DNA of 64,000 nt from NCBI GenBank assembly GCA_003586115.2, contig QVOM02000073.1:32170468-32234467 (forward strand), in the 5' to 3' direction. The stretch comes from Salvator merianae (lineage: Eukaryota > Chordata > Lepidosauria > Squamata > Teiidae). The position numbers and the translations under genes were made by a program. Below are positions 37,127 through 49,427 of this stretch, one piece after another; position 1 is the stretch's first letter; each line of letters starts with the position of its first letter. The notes under the pieces were generated by a model. The model had not been told where the DNA came from, did not search any database, and saw only the letters and a list, made by a program, of their open reading frames with translations.

Positions 37127-40100
37127 GGACACCTCTGAATATAGTATGGGATGCCAGCAAAGCATTTATTAGGGGTCATTTTGATCAGACTGAACAAGGA
37201 AATCAGGAAGAAAAAAACAAGTAAAAAGGCAGAAATTGTTAGAGATTAAGAAGAAAGAGACAGAATTAAAGCAAAAGCCAGACTGTCGAGAGACGCTAAG
37301 GAATTTAAAAATCCTACAAAAGGAACTTTCAATGATGGATGCAGAGGAAATGGGGAGGAAACTGACTTATCTGAAACAAAAGAGTTTTGAATCAGCCAAT
37401 AAACCAGGGAAGTGGCTGGCATACAAACTGAGAAAGGAAAAAGCCAACAAGGTAATTTTAAAACTGAAAGAGGTTGACAAGGAGGTAGCAAACAAAACAG
37501 ACATCCAGAGAGTAATGTGTGAGTTCTACGAAAAATTCTATAAAAAGAAAGAACTTCCAGAGGAAGATATTAAAAATTATTTGGAAAAACAAAACTTGCC
37601 ACAAATTTCACAACAATATAGGACTATGTTGAACGCCTCTGTAACACCAGGGGAACTCTCTTATGCTATCAAGAAAATGAAAAGAGGAAAGGCACCAGGG
37701 CTGGATGGATTAACAGCAATTTATTACCAAGTATTCCATGAGGAATTTCAGTTACCACTATTAATGACAATGAATAATATACTGGACAGTAGGGATGTGC
37801 TTCGCATACATTTCGTCTTTTCGCTTCGCAGTGAAGCGAAGTCAGCAAAGTGAGTTTTCGCACGAAAAACCCACGACAAAAGATGCTGGCTTCGCTTTCG
37901 CTGCGAAGCCATTCACACATGGCTTCATTGCCAGCCACTGGTCAGTCCACCAGCTCTGCACCCATCCACCCTTAAAGATATGGTGGCAGTTCATATTTTT
38001 AAGGGTGAATGAGCACAGAGGCGGCAGGCTGGGCAATTGCTGCCAATGAAACCATGTGCCGCCCCTACACCCCGCACCCCCCCACACACAAATAAAAGAA
38101 AAAAGAAAAGCCCCTACACACACTCCACACAAATAAAATAAAACAGAAAAGAAAAGTCCCTACACACACACACCAACACACAAATAAAATAAAAAAAAGA
38201 AAAGAAAAATAAAATAAAATAATATAAAATAAAATACCGTTTGTAGAACCGCGCACGTCCTTTTCGAGCCCTCTGGCTCATCTGCCTCCCCGTCCCATCA
38301 GAGAAACCTCTATTGGATGCCTGTTTCCCTGGCAGCAGGGAAGTGAGGCATCCAATAGGCTGGTGTAGCAGTCAGTCAAATATACTGACCAACTGCTGAC
38401 ACTAGCACAGCAGCCACTGTGCCGAAAACTTTCGGCACCTTCGCCTTTAGTAGAACTTTTACTAGGCTGCTGCAGCAACGAATGGCAGTGAAGGCAAAGG
38501 TAAGTTTTCGCTCTTCGCGTTCGCGGTATGATTTTTAAAATGGGGTTTTCGCCCTTCGCAGGAAAACAGTGAAAACGCTGTTTTCGTGCGAAAGGCGAAG
38601 GTGCCAAAAGTTTTTGGCACATCCCTACTGGACAGTGGAAAAATACCAGAAAGCTAGGGAAAAGCATTTATAACTTTAATTCCAAAAGAGGGTCAGGATT
38701 TGATGCTGCCAAAAAATTACAGACCAATATCACTATTGAATAATGATTATAAAGTTTTTGCAAGTATAATGGCAACAAGGTTGAAACATGTGCTACAAGA
38801 ATTTATTCATCAAGACGAAGCAGGATTTCTCCCCAAAAGACAAATGAAGGACAATATAAGAACTATAATTGATGTTATAGAATATTTAGAGTCTCATAAT
38901 GAAGTACGAGCAGCACTAATTTTTCTAGATGCAGAAAAAGCTTTTGACAATTTGAATTGGAACTTTATGTTTAATCTTCTAGACAGGATGAATTTTGGAG
39001 AGAACTTTACGAAATGGATTAGAGCAATATATGCAACGCAGTCAGCTCAACTTATAATAAATGGAGAAGTTTCACAAAAAATTCCAATACAAAAAGGTAC
39101 AAGACAAGGATGTCCACTCTCTCCACTTCTATTTATATTGGTAATAGAGGTAATGAATAGAGCTATAAGGCAAGAGACAAACATTGAAGGTCTGAAGATT
39201 AAAAAAGAAGAGTATAGACTAAGAGCATTTGCAGATGATATAGTGATTATTTTGAAAGATCCAAACGAATCAACAGAAACAGTTAAACTTTTGATAGATA
39301 CGTTTGGGCGAGTGGCAGGACTGAAAATCAATGAGAAAAAGACTAAAATATTGGCGAAAAATATGAGAAAGAAAGAACAAGAAGATCTGGGAAGAAAATC
39401 TGGTTTTGACATAGAAAAGAAAGTTAAATATTTAGGTGTATGGCTGACTAAACAAAATTTGGCATTGTATCAGAACAATTACGTAAAGCTTTGGTCTCAA
39501 ATTAAGCAAGACCTGGAAAGATGGTCCAAATTGAAATTATCGTTATTGGGTAGAATTTCAGTCTTAAAAATGAATGTTCTGCCAAGAATGATGTTTTTGT
39601 TTCAATCTATACCGGTAATAATTAAGGAAGAGGTATTTAAACAGTGGTAAAAGGACTTGACAAGATTTATATGGCAAGGTAAAAAGCCAAGAATACATTT
39701 CAAATTGATGCAAGATGCAAAAGAAAGAGGAGGGTAGTGTCTGCCAAACTTAAAATTATATTACGCAGCCTGTTGTTTAAACTGGACTGCTAAATGGTTT
39801 TGGCTAAGAGATAAACAATTGTTGCAATTGGAAGGTTTTGATTTAAGATATCGTTGGCATGGTTACTTATGGTATGATAAGGTAAAGGTAAATGCTGCAT
39901 TTAAGAATCATTATGCAAGACCTGCGTTATGGATAATTTGGAGTAAATACAAAAGTAAACTGTACCCTAAAATACCAATGTGGGTTTCACCTCATTAAGG
40001 TTTGTTTAAAGAATTTGGGAGAAGAGAAAGATGGATTAAATATGAAGAGGTGTTGAGTAAAAATAATGAAACAGATGAATTTTTCTTGAAAACAAGAGAA

Positions 40101-41097
40101 CAGTTAAACCAGGAGGGCTTAGAGGTACAATGGCTAATGTATGCTCAATTGATGGATGTTTTTAAAGAAGATAAAAAAAGGATGAATTTTGAATTAGAAA
40201 GACAGAAATGGGAAGAAGAATTGGAAAAAGAAGTAAGGGGGATTATAGGGGTACTGTATGATTTCCTTTTGAAAATAGAATTAGAACAAGAGCAAGTTAA
40301 AGAATTTATGATACAGTGGGCACAAAATTTTGGCTATGATATTTCAATGGATCAATGGGAAAAATTGTGGACCAAAGATATGAAATTTACTGTATATAAT
40401 ATGTTGAAAGAGAATATATATAAGATGATGTATCGATGGTACTTAACACCTTTTAGAATCTCAAAAATGCATCAAGGCATGTCAAGTAAATGTTGGACAT
40501 GTAAGAAGCATGAGGGTACTTTTTATCATATGTGGTGGGCTTGTGCAAAACCCAAAAAATTTTGGGCTCAAATTCATATAGTTATGCAGAAAATCTTAAA
40601 GACAAACATTCCCTTTAGACTGGAATTATTCCTACTGGGGATACTGGAAAATAATGTTGAAGGTGTCAATGTGCTATTGCAAAATATGGTAACTGCTGCC
40701 AGAATTGTATATGCTCAGAAGTGGAAAGGGGAGATAATACCAATGGTGGGTGATTGGATAGTTAAAATGATGGAGCTTGCCGAGCTCGATAAATTGACAA
40801 ATCTTTTGAGAAATAAGACAGTTGATAGGTTTTACAGGAACTGGAAACCCTTTATTGACTTTCTGCAAGAGCTGGACAATGGACTTGTGATTGCTGGATT
40901 TGAAGAGTGAAAAAGAAAGAAGAGTTTCGGTGAAAAAAAGAAGGAAGGAGAACAGGACGTTGAAGAACATGAAGTTTAAAAGAAACTGCTAATGAAGGAG
41001 GAACTTGATAATAATAGTGATATAAGAATGTAATGTAAAGTGTAATTTTATATATTTGAAATACAATAACAATAAAATATGTTATAAATAAATTTTA
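37127..41097 (+). pseudogene. L1 retrotransposon, 5'-truncated, ORF2 interrupted
   Basis: This is an L1-type ORF2 on the plus strand, 5'-truncated within or just after the endonuclease domain (TPLNIVWDASKAFIRG at 37127). Its poly(A)-like end is at about 41097. A 20-bp target-site duplication ending AAGTGCCCATTCAAAG flanks it (37107-37126, 41098-41117, one mismatch). Order: linker to 37789; hAT-like insertion with its extra 8-bp site, 37790-38635; reverse transcriptase 38636-39640 with PKNYRPISLLN, FLDAEKAFDN, GTRQGCPLSPLLF and AFADDIVIIL (catalytic FADD box); then the C-terminal domain with CWTCKKHEGTFYHMWWAC to a TGA at 40908. Inserted length plus duplication is 846 bp, a multiple of three. 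The remaining frame is unshifted throughout, with four in-frame stops at 38655, 39648, 39735 and 39996. It is a relatively young dead copy. Confidence 0.93.
37790..38627. mobile_element. hAT-like TIR element (838 bp) inside the L1
   Basis: The ends TAGGGATGTGC and GCACATCCCTA are inverted, with an exact 8-bp target-site duplication CTGGACAG (37782-37789, 38628-38635) created in the L1 reverse-transcriptase region. Its terminal sequence and TTCGCTTCGC/GCGAAG-rich arms relate it to the element at 31897. The interior differs: a CA-rich, AAATAAAA-rich stretch at 38075-38235 and no 88-bp array. It has no transposase and is younger than the L1 it splits. Confidence 0.92.
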
Positions 41098-42830
41098 AAA
41101 AAAGTGCCCAGTCAAAGAGTGGCTACATGAGGGAAATCTAAACTTGCTACTCCTAAATTTGGGATCTTGAAACAATAATAACTTTTAATATTTTATTTTA
41201 ACTCGTTTAATCTTTTTGCTATTTAATTTGTACATTCAGTAGATTCTGGAATCTTGGAGTTCTGGAATCTTGGAGTAGTATGGGGACGTAATAAATATAG
41301 ACATATTTAATTTGGTTTTAATTCTTATTCTATATAGTATACTGAGCAGGATGGAGGGAATAATGCGGGGAGGGACAAGATGTCACTGAGGGCAAATATT
41401 AGGGCTGATGGGCAGGGGGAGATATGGTGCTGTGAGACAGAAGGGCCAGAGTAGGAAGAGGGGTATTAAATATATTAAAGTTGTCACTCTTTCTGTTCTG
41501 CCTTCCATCCAGCAGAATTTGGGGAGGCTTGTCAATCACCAACCACTCATGATCTGATTTTGGATGAAGGGGCTGATCTGGCATGCATCACTGAAAACTT
41601 CACAGATGAACTGCATGGGTCTTTCTCACCCAGCTTTGTCCCCAGGTTGTTCAGTGCATAAGTGTTCCAGACCAGTGGGGGGAGGGGGCAGAGTTGCCAT
41701 GGTCCTCTTGGAAGGCAGGCAGTTCAGTCTGTGACACAGATTGTGAGCTGTTTTTGCTATTAGGCCAGAGAGAAAGGACCGAGATTCTGCTGGCCTGGTG
41801 CACCCCCAACTCTGCTGCCCAGCAGCCATCCTGTCTGAATTGGCTAAGGTAGTCTTGGATGTGGTGCTGAAGGTACCTATCACAGTGGTGTTTGGGCATT
41901 TTAACATCCATGCTGACATGATTCTCAGCAGGCCAGCTCAAGTCTTTGTGGCCTTCCTGACAATTATGGGCTGTCTCAATATGTTGCTGTTCCAATACAT
42001 ACATCACATCCTTGACCTGGTCTTTTTAACAGATGGGTTTGCTGTAAAAAGGAGGGCTGATGGTAAGTCCATAATCATGGACAGATCATTCCCTGATAGG
42101 ACTTTTACTCAGAGTAATGTCTCCCTTCTATAGGAGCAAGAGACTCATTGAAATGGTCTATCCTCAGAGAATTATGGAATGATTCCTGAATGATCTGGGG
42201 GATTATTGGCTGACATAGAGAGTGGTCTTGTTAAAGCCCTAGTTTTTCTTTGGAACTATGAAATGAGTAGGGTCACCTATACAATCATCCTCAAGATGAA
42301 CCCATAAAGCACCTTGGTATTTCAAGGAGTTATGAGCAATGAAGCAGGGGAGGTGATGATTAGAACACAGGTGGCTCAGGTCCTGTTGTGAGTCTGACTC
42401 AACCTGGATTAGTAAAAACTATTGTGTCTACCATGTGGCAGTGTTGACAGCAGAAAAGAGATATTTATCTTCACCACTGCTCAAGTAGCTGATCAGCAGA
42501 GCTTTTCCAGGTGGTAAATACCCCAATGAAATCAGGTTGAAAGAAATAAAGGGTGTTGCCACGGAAGGCCTGTTGTACCAGAGTTAGATGCCAGTTGTAC
42601 CACAGTTAAGGATAGCCTGGTGGATGTATCCAAAGAACTGTCTGATCTCAATATTATGGATCTGTTTCAATTATTGAGTTTGATAACAAGGACAAGCTGC
42701 TTGCTGGAATCTGGCAAACTACATGTTCCTTGAGTCCTTTCTAGTCATAGCTGATAAGGGCTAGCTGGAAGGGCTCCACCAGATGTCTTAGAAGTACTTA
42801 ATGCCTTATTGTGGGAGAGGGCCATTGCTA

Positions 42831-42910
42831 AACTCAGAAATATTGAATAACTAATGCCCAATTGCTAATAAATTCAGAAATATTGAATAACTAATGCCCA
42901 ATTGCTAATA
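42831..42910. repeat. 40-bp tandem duplication inside the L2 copy
   Basis: TATTGAATAACTAATGCCCA starts at 42841 and again at 42881. The two 40-bp units are almost identical. Confidence 0.95.
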
Positions 42911-43095
42911 TACCCTGAGAGAGTAGTGGCAGCTTAGCTGCACGCATGCTTGGAAGAAGCTGATTAGGTAGATCCATTCTGGCCCAGCTTCAAGTCTGGT
43001 CATGACACTAAGACTGCCTTGGTTGCTCTGGCTCATGACCATCATCAGAAGGAGGACAGGGGCAATGTTTTTCTACTCGTTCTCCTTGATCATTT

Positions 43096-43577
43096 GGGGC
43101 CTTTTTGCACCAACCTGCAGTGTTCAAGGACAGAGTGGAACACCCTGTCTCAGAATATGCAACCCATCCCATGCTGGGACCGGTTGCTGCTGGGGCAGCA
43201 CAGAGTCATCCATAATCGGACAGCCCAGTCCACTCCACAACTGGTTGTCCCTGGACTTCTAAGTTTCCAACCAGGCTATTTTTGAGATAGACCCATTTCC
43301 AATGGCACTTCCTAGAACAGTACCAAAAGAGGTCCCTCATGATATACTGCTGTCCACATGCCTCCATGGTCCAGTACACCAGCCCTGCGCCAGTTGTAGA
43401 TCTCATCATTGGGGTCTACAGGTAGACTGGGCTAGGGCATCATTTTGAATGCCCTAGCCCAGACAATGTGTGTGAAGCATGACAAGGGACAGGGCTTGCT
43501 ATAGTTTGCAGTAGTGAGAGAACGAAGTCCCATAATCCTGGATATATCCCAGAATAATGTTGAATGTGGAAAGGGTC
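43096..43577. mobile_element. TIR element (about 482 bp) inserted in the L2 copy
   Basis: It begins GGGGCCTTTTTGCACCAACC and ends near GAATGTGGAAAGGGTC, splitting the reverse-transcriptase reading of the L2 copy. It carries a 32-bp hairpin at 43429-43460 (GGGCTAGGGC against GCCCTAGCCC). It is non-coding. The target-site duplication is unclear. Confidence 0.65.
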
Positions 43578-45209
43578 TCAAATGATGTCTGATACCATCA
43601 ACCATGGTATCCTCCTGGAAAGGCTTCAAGAACTGGGAGTTGGAAGCACTGCATTGCAGTGGTTTTGTTTCTACCGCTGAAGACAATGTCAGAGTTGTCA
43701 TGGGGGATTTTTGTTCCATCTCCCTGGGAGTTATCCTATGGAGCCCCTCAAGATTTGATACCTTCCTTTATGATTTTTAATATCTGCATGAAGCCTCTGG
43801 GAAAGATTGTTAGGTGATTTGGAATGAGATGTCATCAATATGCTAATGAAACTCAGCTCTATCTCTCCAGTCCGTCTGAGTTCCAACTGCCCATCAGTTA
43901 AGTTCAGTAGGAGATGCCTTCTTAGTGCCAATGTATCTATAGTTAAAAGTGCAAGGGCACATGAGAGAGCCTTCTTTGTAGTAGCCCTGAAGCTCTGGGA
44001 TGCTTCTAGTCCCTTCACTGTATATATTTAGACGCATGGTGAAGATGCTCCTCTTCATCCTAGCTTTTGGCTGAAGAACTTCCCCTCTCCTTTCAGATAC
44101 TAGTTTTATGGTAACTTGCCCTGAGACCCCAGGGTATAAGTTGGAATAGAAATACAAACAAACAAATTTGCATGCCGGTGATTTAGATCTAGTTTAGGTT
44201 TTATAAGTGAGTCCCCCCGCCATGCCCTTCTTTCAGTTTACGTTCTTGTGGAAAACCCATCTTAATTGTTCCGACGTGCTGTTCACATTGCTGCCAAGGT
44301 CCCCTGCTTGAAAATCAGTTTTCCAGGTCAGCAGGCTCCAGCTGTGCAATTGGCTGATGAAGCTGCTTGGACTGTATGATTGGCTGATGGACTTGTTCAG
44401 CCTGCAAGACACTTTCCCCTTTTCCACCAAACAGCACGATCATTTCTTCTTCCATTGCACGGTGGAAATGTTCTTCTCTGCAATATCCAAATATTCAAAT
44501 CTACACAAGTGTAGATAAGCATTGCAGCAATAATATGCCAATTCACTTTAATCCGGAAAGTTTCTGCCCCTTGAAGTTTGAACATTATTAAAGTGAAATT
44601 GTTTAATGCCCAACAAATTTGAAATAATAGCTGTGTGTTTGCATAGATTTGGATATCTGTAGAGGGAAGAGAGAATGCTCACCCTTATTTGAAAAGCAAA
44701 ACAAAGTGAGGGCGTACAAATGATACAAGTATTCAAACATCTGATTTGCCAGAATATATTTAAAGGCCACCCTTTGGAAGGCATGGTTAAGGGATGAATT
44801 ACAGGGCAGTATTATGCAATTTTGGATCCTTAAGGAAAAAAAAAAAATCTGCATACCCAACCTGCACAATACCTGTGTATTGACCTGCTTGGACTCCTTA
44901 GAATGTTTGAATGCTATATGGCCATAGATAGTTAACGGAAATGCTAAACAGCAAAAAGTTTTATGGGAATAAGGATAATATTGAAATGTCTGATTTCCAA
45001 TCTTATATTACTTCTCAGCAACATCTTCCATGGCATCCCAAAGCCACCAAAATACAAATATTCTGCTTATTACCCAGATCCTGGACCATTTGGTAAAAAC
45101 AAGCAGCTTGTTTACATGCAACTGGGCTTCTGAGAAAACTATTCATACTTGTTGGCCACTCTTTTGCTGGGAATGAAATGGGAACTAAATTCCTTTCTGC
45201 ATGAGCTAC

Positions 45210-45540
45210 TATCATGGCGCATGGAGGGTCCTAGACCTTTTTGTTCTGCACAAATACCTTTTGTTCTGTGAAATTGGAGAGCACCCCCCCCCCCGAGAAC
45301 ACTTTGTTCACATGGACAGAGCAACAGAGTGGGACAGGGCGCTGAAAATGATGCCCTATCCCACTCTGCCATTAGACCTTGACAATGAGGTCTAGCAGTT
45401 GACTAGTGAGACTAGATTGGGACAATGGGCCAAGTGCAGAAGGCAGATGGCTTTACTAGGGGGTCATTTCAGTGACTCAACAGGAAGTGCTGCTGGAAGT
45501 GGGCAAGCCTGAGAAAAGGTCCCTCCTGCAAAATCTGAAG
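45210..45540. repeat. Foldback-bearing repeat
   Basis: A GC-richer repeat carrying a 42-bp hairpin at 45326-45367 (AGAGTGGGACAGGGC against GCCCTATCCCACTCT, centre AAAATG). It adjoins the inverted-pair repeat at 45541. The ends are undefined. Confidence 0.45.
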
Positions 45541-45966
45541 GCTAGTGACAAAAAGTTCCCAGCCTTTGAAGGCTAGGCATTGCCTCTGAGGCCTGAGCCG
45601 ACCCTTCGAAGTCGGTGGCTGGGACAGCCCTACTTCTTCCCAGCAGCAACCCATCCCAGCAGGGGTGGCTTATGTACTCCATGGGGGGACTGCGGAAACA
45701 GTCTTAAGTTTACATCACAGCTAATCACGAATTTGTTAAGCTGCTTTAGTCAGCTACTTAAATCCCTGAGTCCTTATTTGAAAGAAATAAAATCCCTTTC
45801 TACTCATTTAAAAAACAGTTTGATATGTTTACATCATTTAGCACTTAATAAAGGTTGTTAAGATGTAACTAACTATTACAGTATTACACAAAAATGAGAT
45901 GATATAAAAATGAGGTACAATCTACTTTGTAAAACACAATATTACTATTAGAAATGGTAGATATTA
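45541..45966 (+). repeat. Dispersed repeat, inverted partner of 50868-51300
   Basis: It shares CCCTTCGAAGTC, CAGTCTTAAGTTTACATCAC, CACAATATTACTATTAGAAA and most of the sequence between with the reverse complement of 50868-51300. The family is unknown. Confidence 0.75.
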
Positions 45967-46411
45967 CTAAAAAAAAACAACAAAAGCAATTCCCTCTCCT
46001 ATCTCAGTTTTAACATGCATTTCTTGGAATTAAGCTGAATGCCTCAGTAGTAGTCACATTTATTTACTTGTGTTTCTGTCCTAATAATGTATAAAACAGG
46101 AGATGGAGATTTTTTTTCTTCTTTTTTTCATGGGAGAGAAAATGTAAAGCTTCCTTTGTGTTACTATTGTCTCTGTCCTGTTTTTCTCAAAGAACCTAAC
46201 TTTCAGTATCAAATCTGGGCTGCTAGAAAAGTGTGACTAGCCAAATACTCTAACTTGCAGTGGAAAACGCTGTTATTTTTAGGGATTGTTAGAGTACATT
46301 CCCACATTGAAAACTGCTGCGAAACTCTTGCATCTGAAAAGGTAAAACAGCAGTCAATCTGATGTCTCCCAATAGCAGCTAGCATCAGGACAACCCACAA
46401 ATAAGAAGCAA

Positions 46412-47892
46412 TATTGTGGAAAAATGCTGCAAAGGAAGAATGCTTTCAAAAAAAGAAGTATTAATAGTTTATTTTTATCAAGTAATCAAATGCAAAGTGA
46501 ATGAACAAAAGAAAAATCTAAATCAAATCCATATTTGTTGTGGTCACCCTTTGCCTTCAAAACAGCATCAATTCCTCTAGGGACACCTGGCACACAGTTT
46601 TTGAAGGAACGTGGCAGAGAGGTTATTCCAAACATCTTGGAGAACTAAACACAGATCTTCCATGGATGTAGGCTTGTTCAAATCCTTCTGACTCTTCATG
46701 TAATCCCAGACAGACTCAATGATGTTGAGATCAGGGCTCGGTGGGAGCCATATCATCACTTCCAGGACTCCTTGCTCTTCTTTACACTGAAGATAGTTCT
46801 TAATGACATTGGCTGTATGTTTGGGGTTGTTGTCCTGCTGCAGAATAAATTTGGAGCCAAACAGATGCCTCCCTGATGGTATTGCATGATGGATAAGTGT
46901 CTGCCTGTATTTCTCAGCACTGAGGACACCATTAATCCTGACCAAAGCCCAATTCCATTTGCTGAAATGCAGCCCCCAACCTTGCAAGGAACCTCCACCA
47001 TGCTTCATTGTTGCCTGCAGACACTCATTATTGAACTGCTTTCCAGCCCTTTGGTGAACAACCTGCACTCTGTTACAGACAATTATTTCAAATTTTGACT
47101 CATTAGTCCAGAGCACTTGCTGCAATTTTTCTGCACACCAGTTCCTATGTTTTTGTGCATAGCTGATTTGCTTGGCCTTGTTTCCATGTCAAAGGTAGGA
47201 TTTTATGGCCACAATTCTTCCATGAAGACCACTTCTGACCAACCTTCTCTGAACAGTAGATGGGTATACCTAGGTCCCACTGGTTTCTGCCAGTTCTGAA
47301 CTGATGTCACTGCTGGACATCTTCTGATTTCGAAGGGAAGTAAGCATGATGTGCCTTTCATCTGCTATATTAAGTTTCCTTGGTTGGCCATTGCATCTAC
47401 AGTCCTCAGTGTTGCTCATTTCTTTGTGCTTCTTCAAAAGAGCTTGAATACCCAGTCTGCTTTGAAAGTTTTGCCTGGGAGAGACCTTGCTGATGCAGTA
47501 TAACTACCTGTGCTCAGTCTTGCCATGGTATATTCCCTGTGACATGAAACTGTCTTCCACAGTTGTTTCTGTTTCAGTTAATGACTATGTTTCATCCTAC
47601 ATATGAAAATGATGACCATTATCACCTGTCTGGTACAATTGGTTAATCATACACTTGACTATAATCCTACAAAATCCCTTACTTTGTGCAAGTCTATCTA
47701 GAAGAATTGATTTTGTTTTGAAGGGAAAGGGTGCTCACACCAAATATTGATTTGATTTAGATTTCCCATTTGTTCATTCACTTTGCATTTTATTAATTGA
47801 CAAAATACACTATTAACACTTCTATTTTTGAAAGCATTCTTCCTTTGCAGCAGTTTTTCTACACCTTCCTAAAACTTTTGCATAGTACTGTA
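46412..47892 (-). mobile_element. Tc1-like DNA transposon, degenerate
   Basis: The right end is TIR-like (CTAAAACTTTTGCATAGTACTG, followed by the target TA at 47891-47892). Sub-terminal inverted sequence is present on both sides: CTGCAAAGGAAGAATGCTTT near 46428 against AAAGCATTCTTCCTTTGCAG near 47831, and AATGCAAAGTGAATGAACAA near 46489 against its mirror near 47775. The left outermost ~25 bp are lost. The element encloses the transposase pseudogene. Confidence 0.85.
46577..47526 (-). pseudogene. Tc1-type transposase pseudogene
   Basis: A minus-strand transposase of about 316 codons. The order is an N-terminal HTH region (HQQGLSQAK, ALLKKHKEMSN, NGQPRKL), then YAQKHRNWCAEKLQQVLW, then the catalytic core with FILQQDNNPKHTA (second Asp) and PPSPDLNIIESVWDYM (Glu of DD34E). 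There is one frameshift in the N-terminal part and two in-frame stops (after AETSGT and KSYL) before the open stretch 46577-47125. The first catalytic Asp, normally in LW(S/T)DESKF, is Asn here (LWTNESKF). The element is therefore dead both as a reading frame and at the active site. Confidence 0.9.
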
Positions 47893-49427
47893 TATCTAGA
47901 ATTGCAAGTATGTGTCATTTTTCTTTTTTGACAATGTGGAAGTAGCCCCTCAAGTAAAAGGGCTTCCAATAATAAGCACAAGGGACATTACAATACCACC
48001 TTATAGTTAAATAGACAAATATAATAGCTAACCACACATTTTCTGTTCCTGGGGGTGCATGACCATGATTACAAAATAAAGTATGCAAATTGCACAGTTT
48101 TATATATCTTTTAAAATACTTATTCACTTGTATTATTTAGATCTGGATCATAGTTGCATTACAGACTGCCATTTGTTAGTTTCAGTTATATCATTAATTG
48201 CTTATTATGATGCTTTTTATGTGACGTAACACACATTAAAGAAGAACAGTCCTTAAAAAAAAAAGCCCATATTATCATAAATGGTTAAATAAATTTACAG
48301 CTTATATCATTCTTACACAGCAAGGTATGGATTTAAAGTTGACAAAAATCTACCCTTCTGCTTATGTATCCCAAACACTTTCCTAACTATATTTCAGTGA
48401 TCTGTTGCCCCAGCTACATAATATATCATCATATGTTATAACAAATGCATGAGGAAAATGTGTTTCACTTGAAACTAGAATCATTTATTTCTCTTTACAA
48501 AACAGTATACAGATAGAAACATGCAAGCTGAAACATGCTGTAACAGTCATCAGCTGCAAATTCTTAAATGATACTAACTTTATAAGATGAACAAGTAGTA
48601 AAGCTATAAAACTGCAGGAATCAGTCTATAGCCACTGTCTTTTCCAAAATAGAAGTACTATGTTTAAAACCTGGGAACTTTATCAAACTTTTTTAAAAAG
48701 ATGACTAAGAACTGAAAATACATGTATGATACCATAATTTAAGTCTCAATCTCTTCTTCAATAGAAACAAAGAAATAATGTACTAAGGGTGCAACAGGAG
48801 AGTTAACTTACTTTAAACATATGTTTCTATTAAAATTTTACATGTCAATTATCTAGGGACCGTGCAGTGCAAGGTGATAAACAACACATGCCATAGTCAA
48901 GTACAACAGGCTACACATCACCTTGCAAGGCAGCAACTATCAGCTGCCAACAGGAGGAAATTTACTGCTTAACTTGAGCCTTGAGATCACTTGGACAGGT
49001 GGCAACTCTATCATGTTATTCCCATTAGGGAAAATAATGTGAAAGCCAGCCATCTGGCAGTATCACCAGTTAGATGTGTCCATTCATCTCTACATGTGTT
49101 ACTGTATCTTCAAGTTCCCATGAGGATTTAAGTGGACATGGGGCAATCCAAGAAGTAAGACATTAAGGATTATGTGCAAGCATTATTTCAGTCATAATAA
49201 TTAAGCCTGAACAGCCTGTGGAGAAAACTCATAACAGTATTATTTGGAGAAAACCAACTATTACAATGAAATGCTTTGGGCAAACTGAACATGGAAACAA
49301 AAGCTTTTGATGAAATCCAAATCTGATTAATGAAATGAAACCTGAAGATCAAGCAGGAGCTCTTAAGTTATATTTATCTTGGTCCTAGCCTGCCTCCTCA
49401 CTGGCATGAAAATGTAGTAGCAGTAGT

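Larger units (their letters stand above)
41500..44163 (+). pseudogene. L2-like LINE copy 1, decayed
   Basis: The plus strand shows, in changing frames, endonuclease pieces (DLACITENF near 41575; VVFGHFNIHADMILSRPAQ at 41888-41944; LDLVFLTDGFAV near 42020). Reverse-transcriptase pieces follow: an SFKSGHDTKTALVALAHDHH segment near 42990 and DTINHGILLERLQELGVGST at 43585-43650. The 3' end has HERAFFVVALKLWDAS (43960) and an (AAAC)n tail at 44150-44163. It is interrupted by a TIR element (43096-43577) and by a 40-bp tandem duplication. There are many stops and frameshifts. It is assigned to the L2/CR1 lineage by the protein text and 3' end. Confidence 0.8.
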
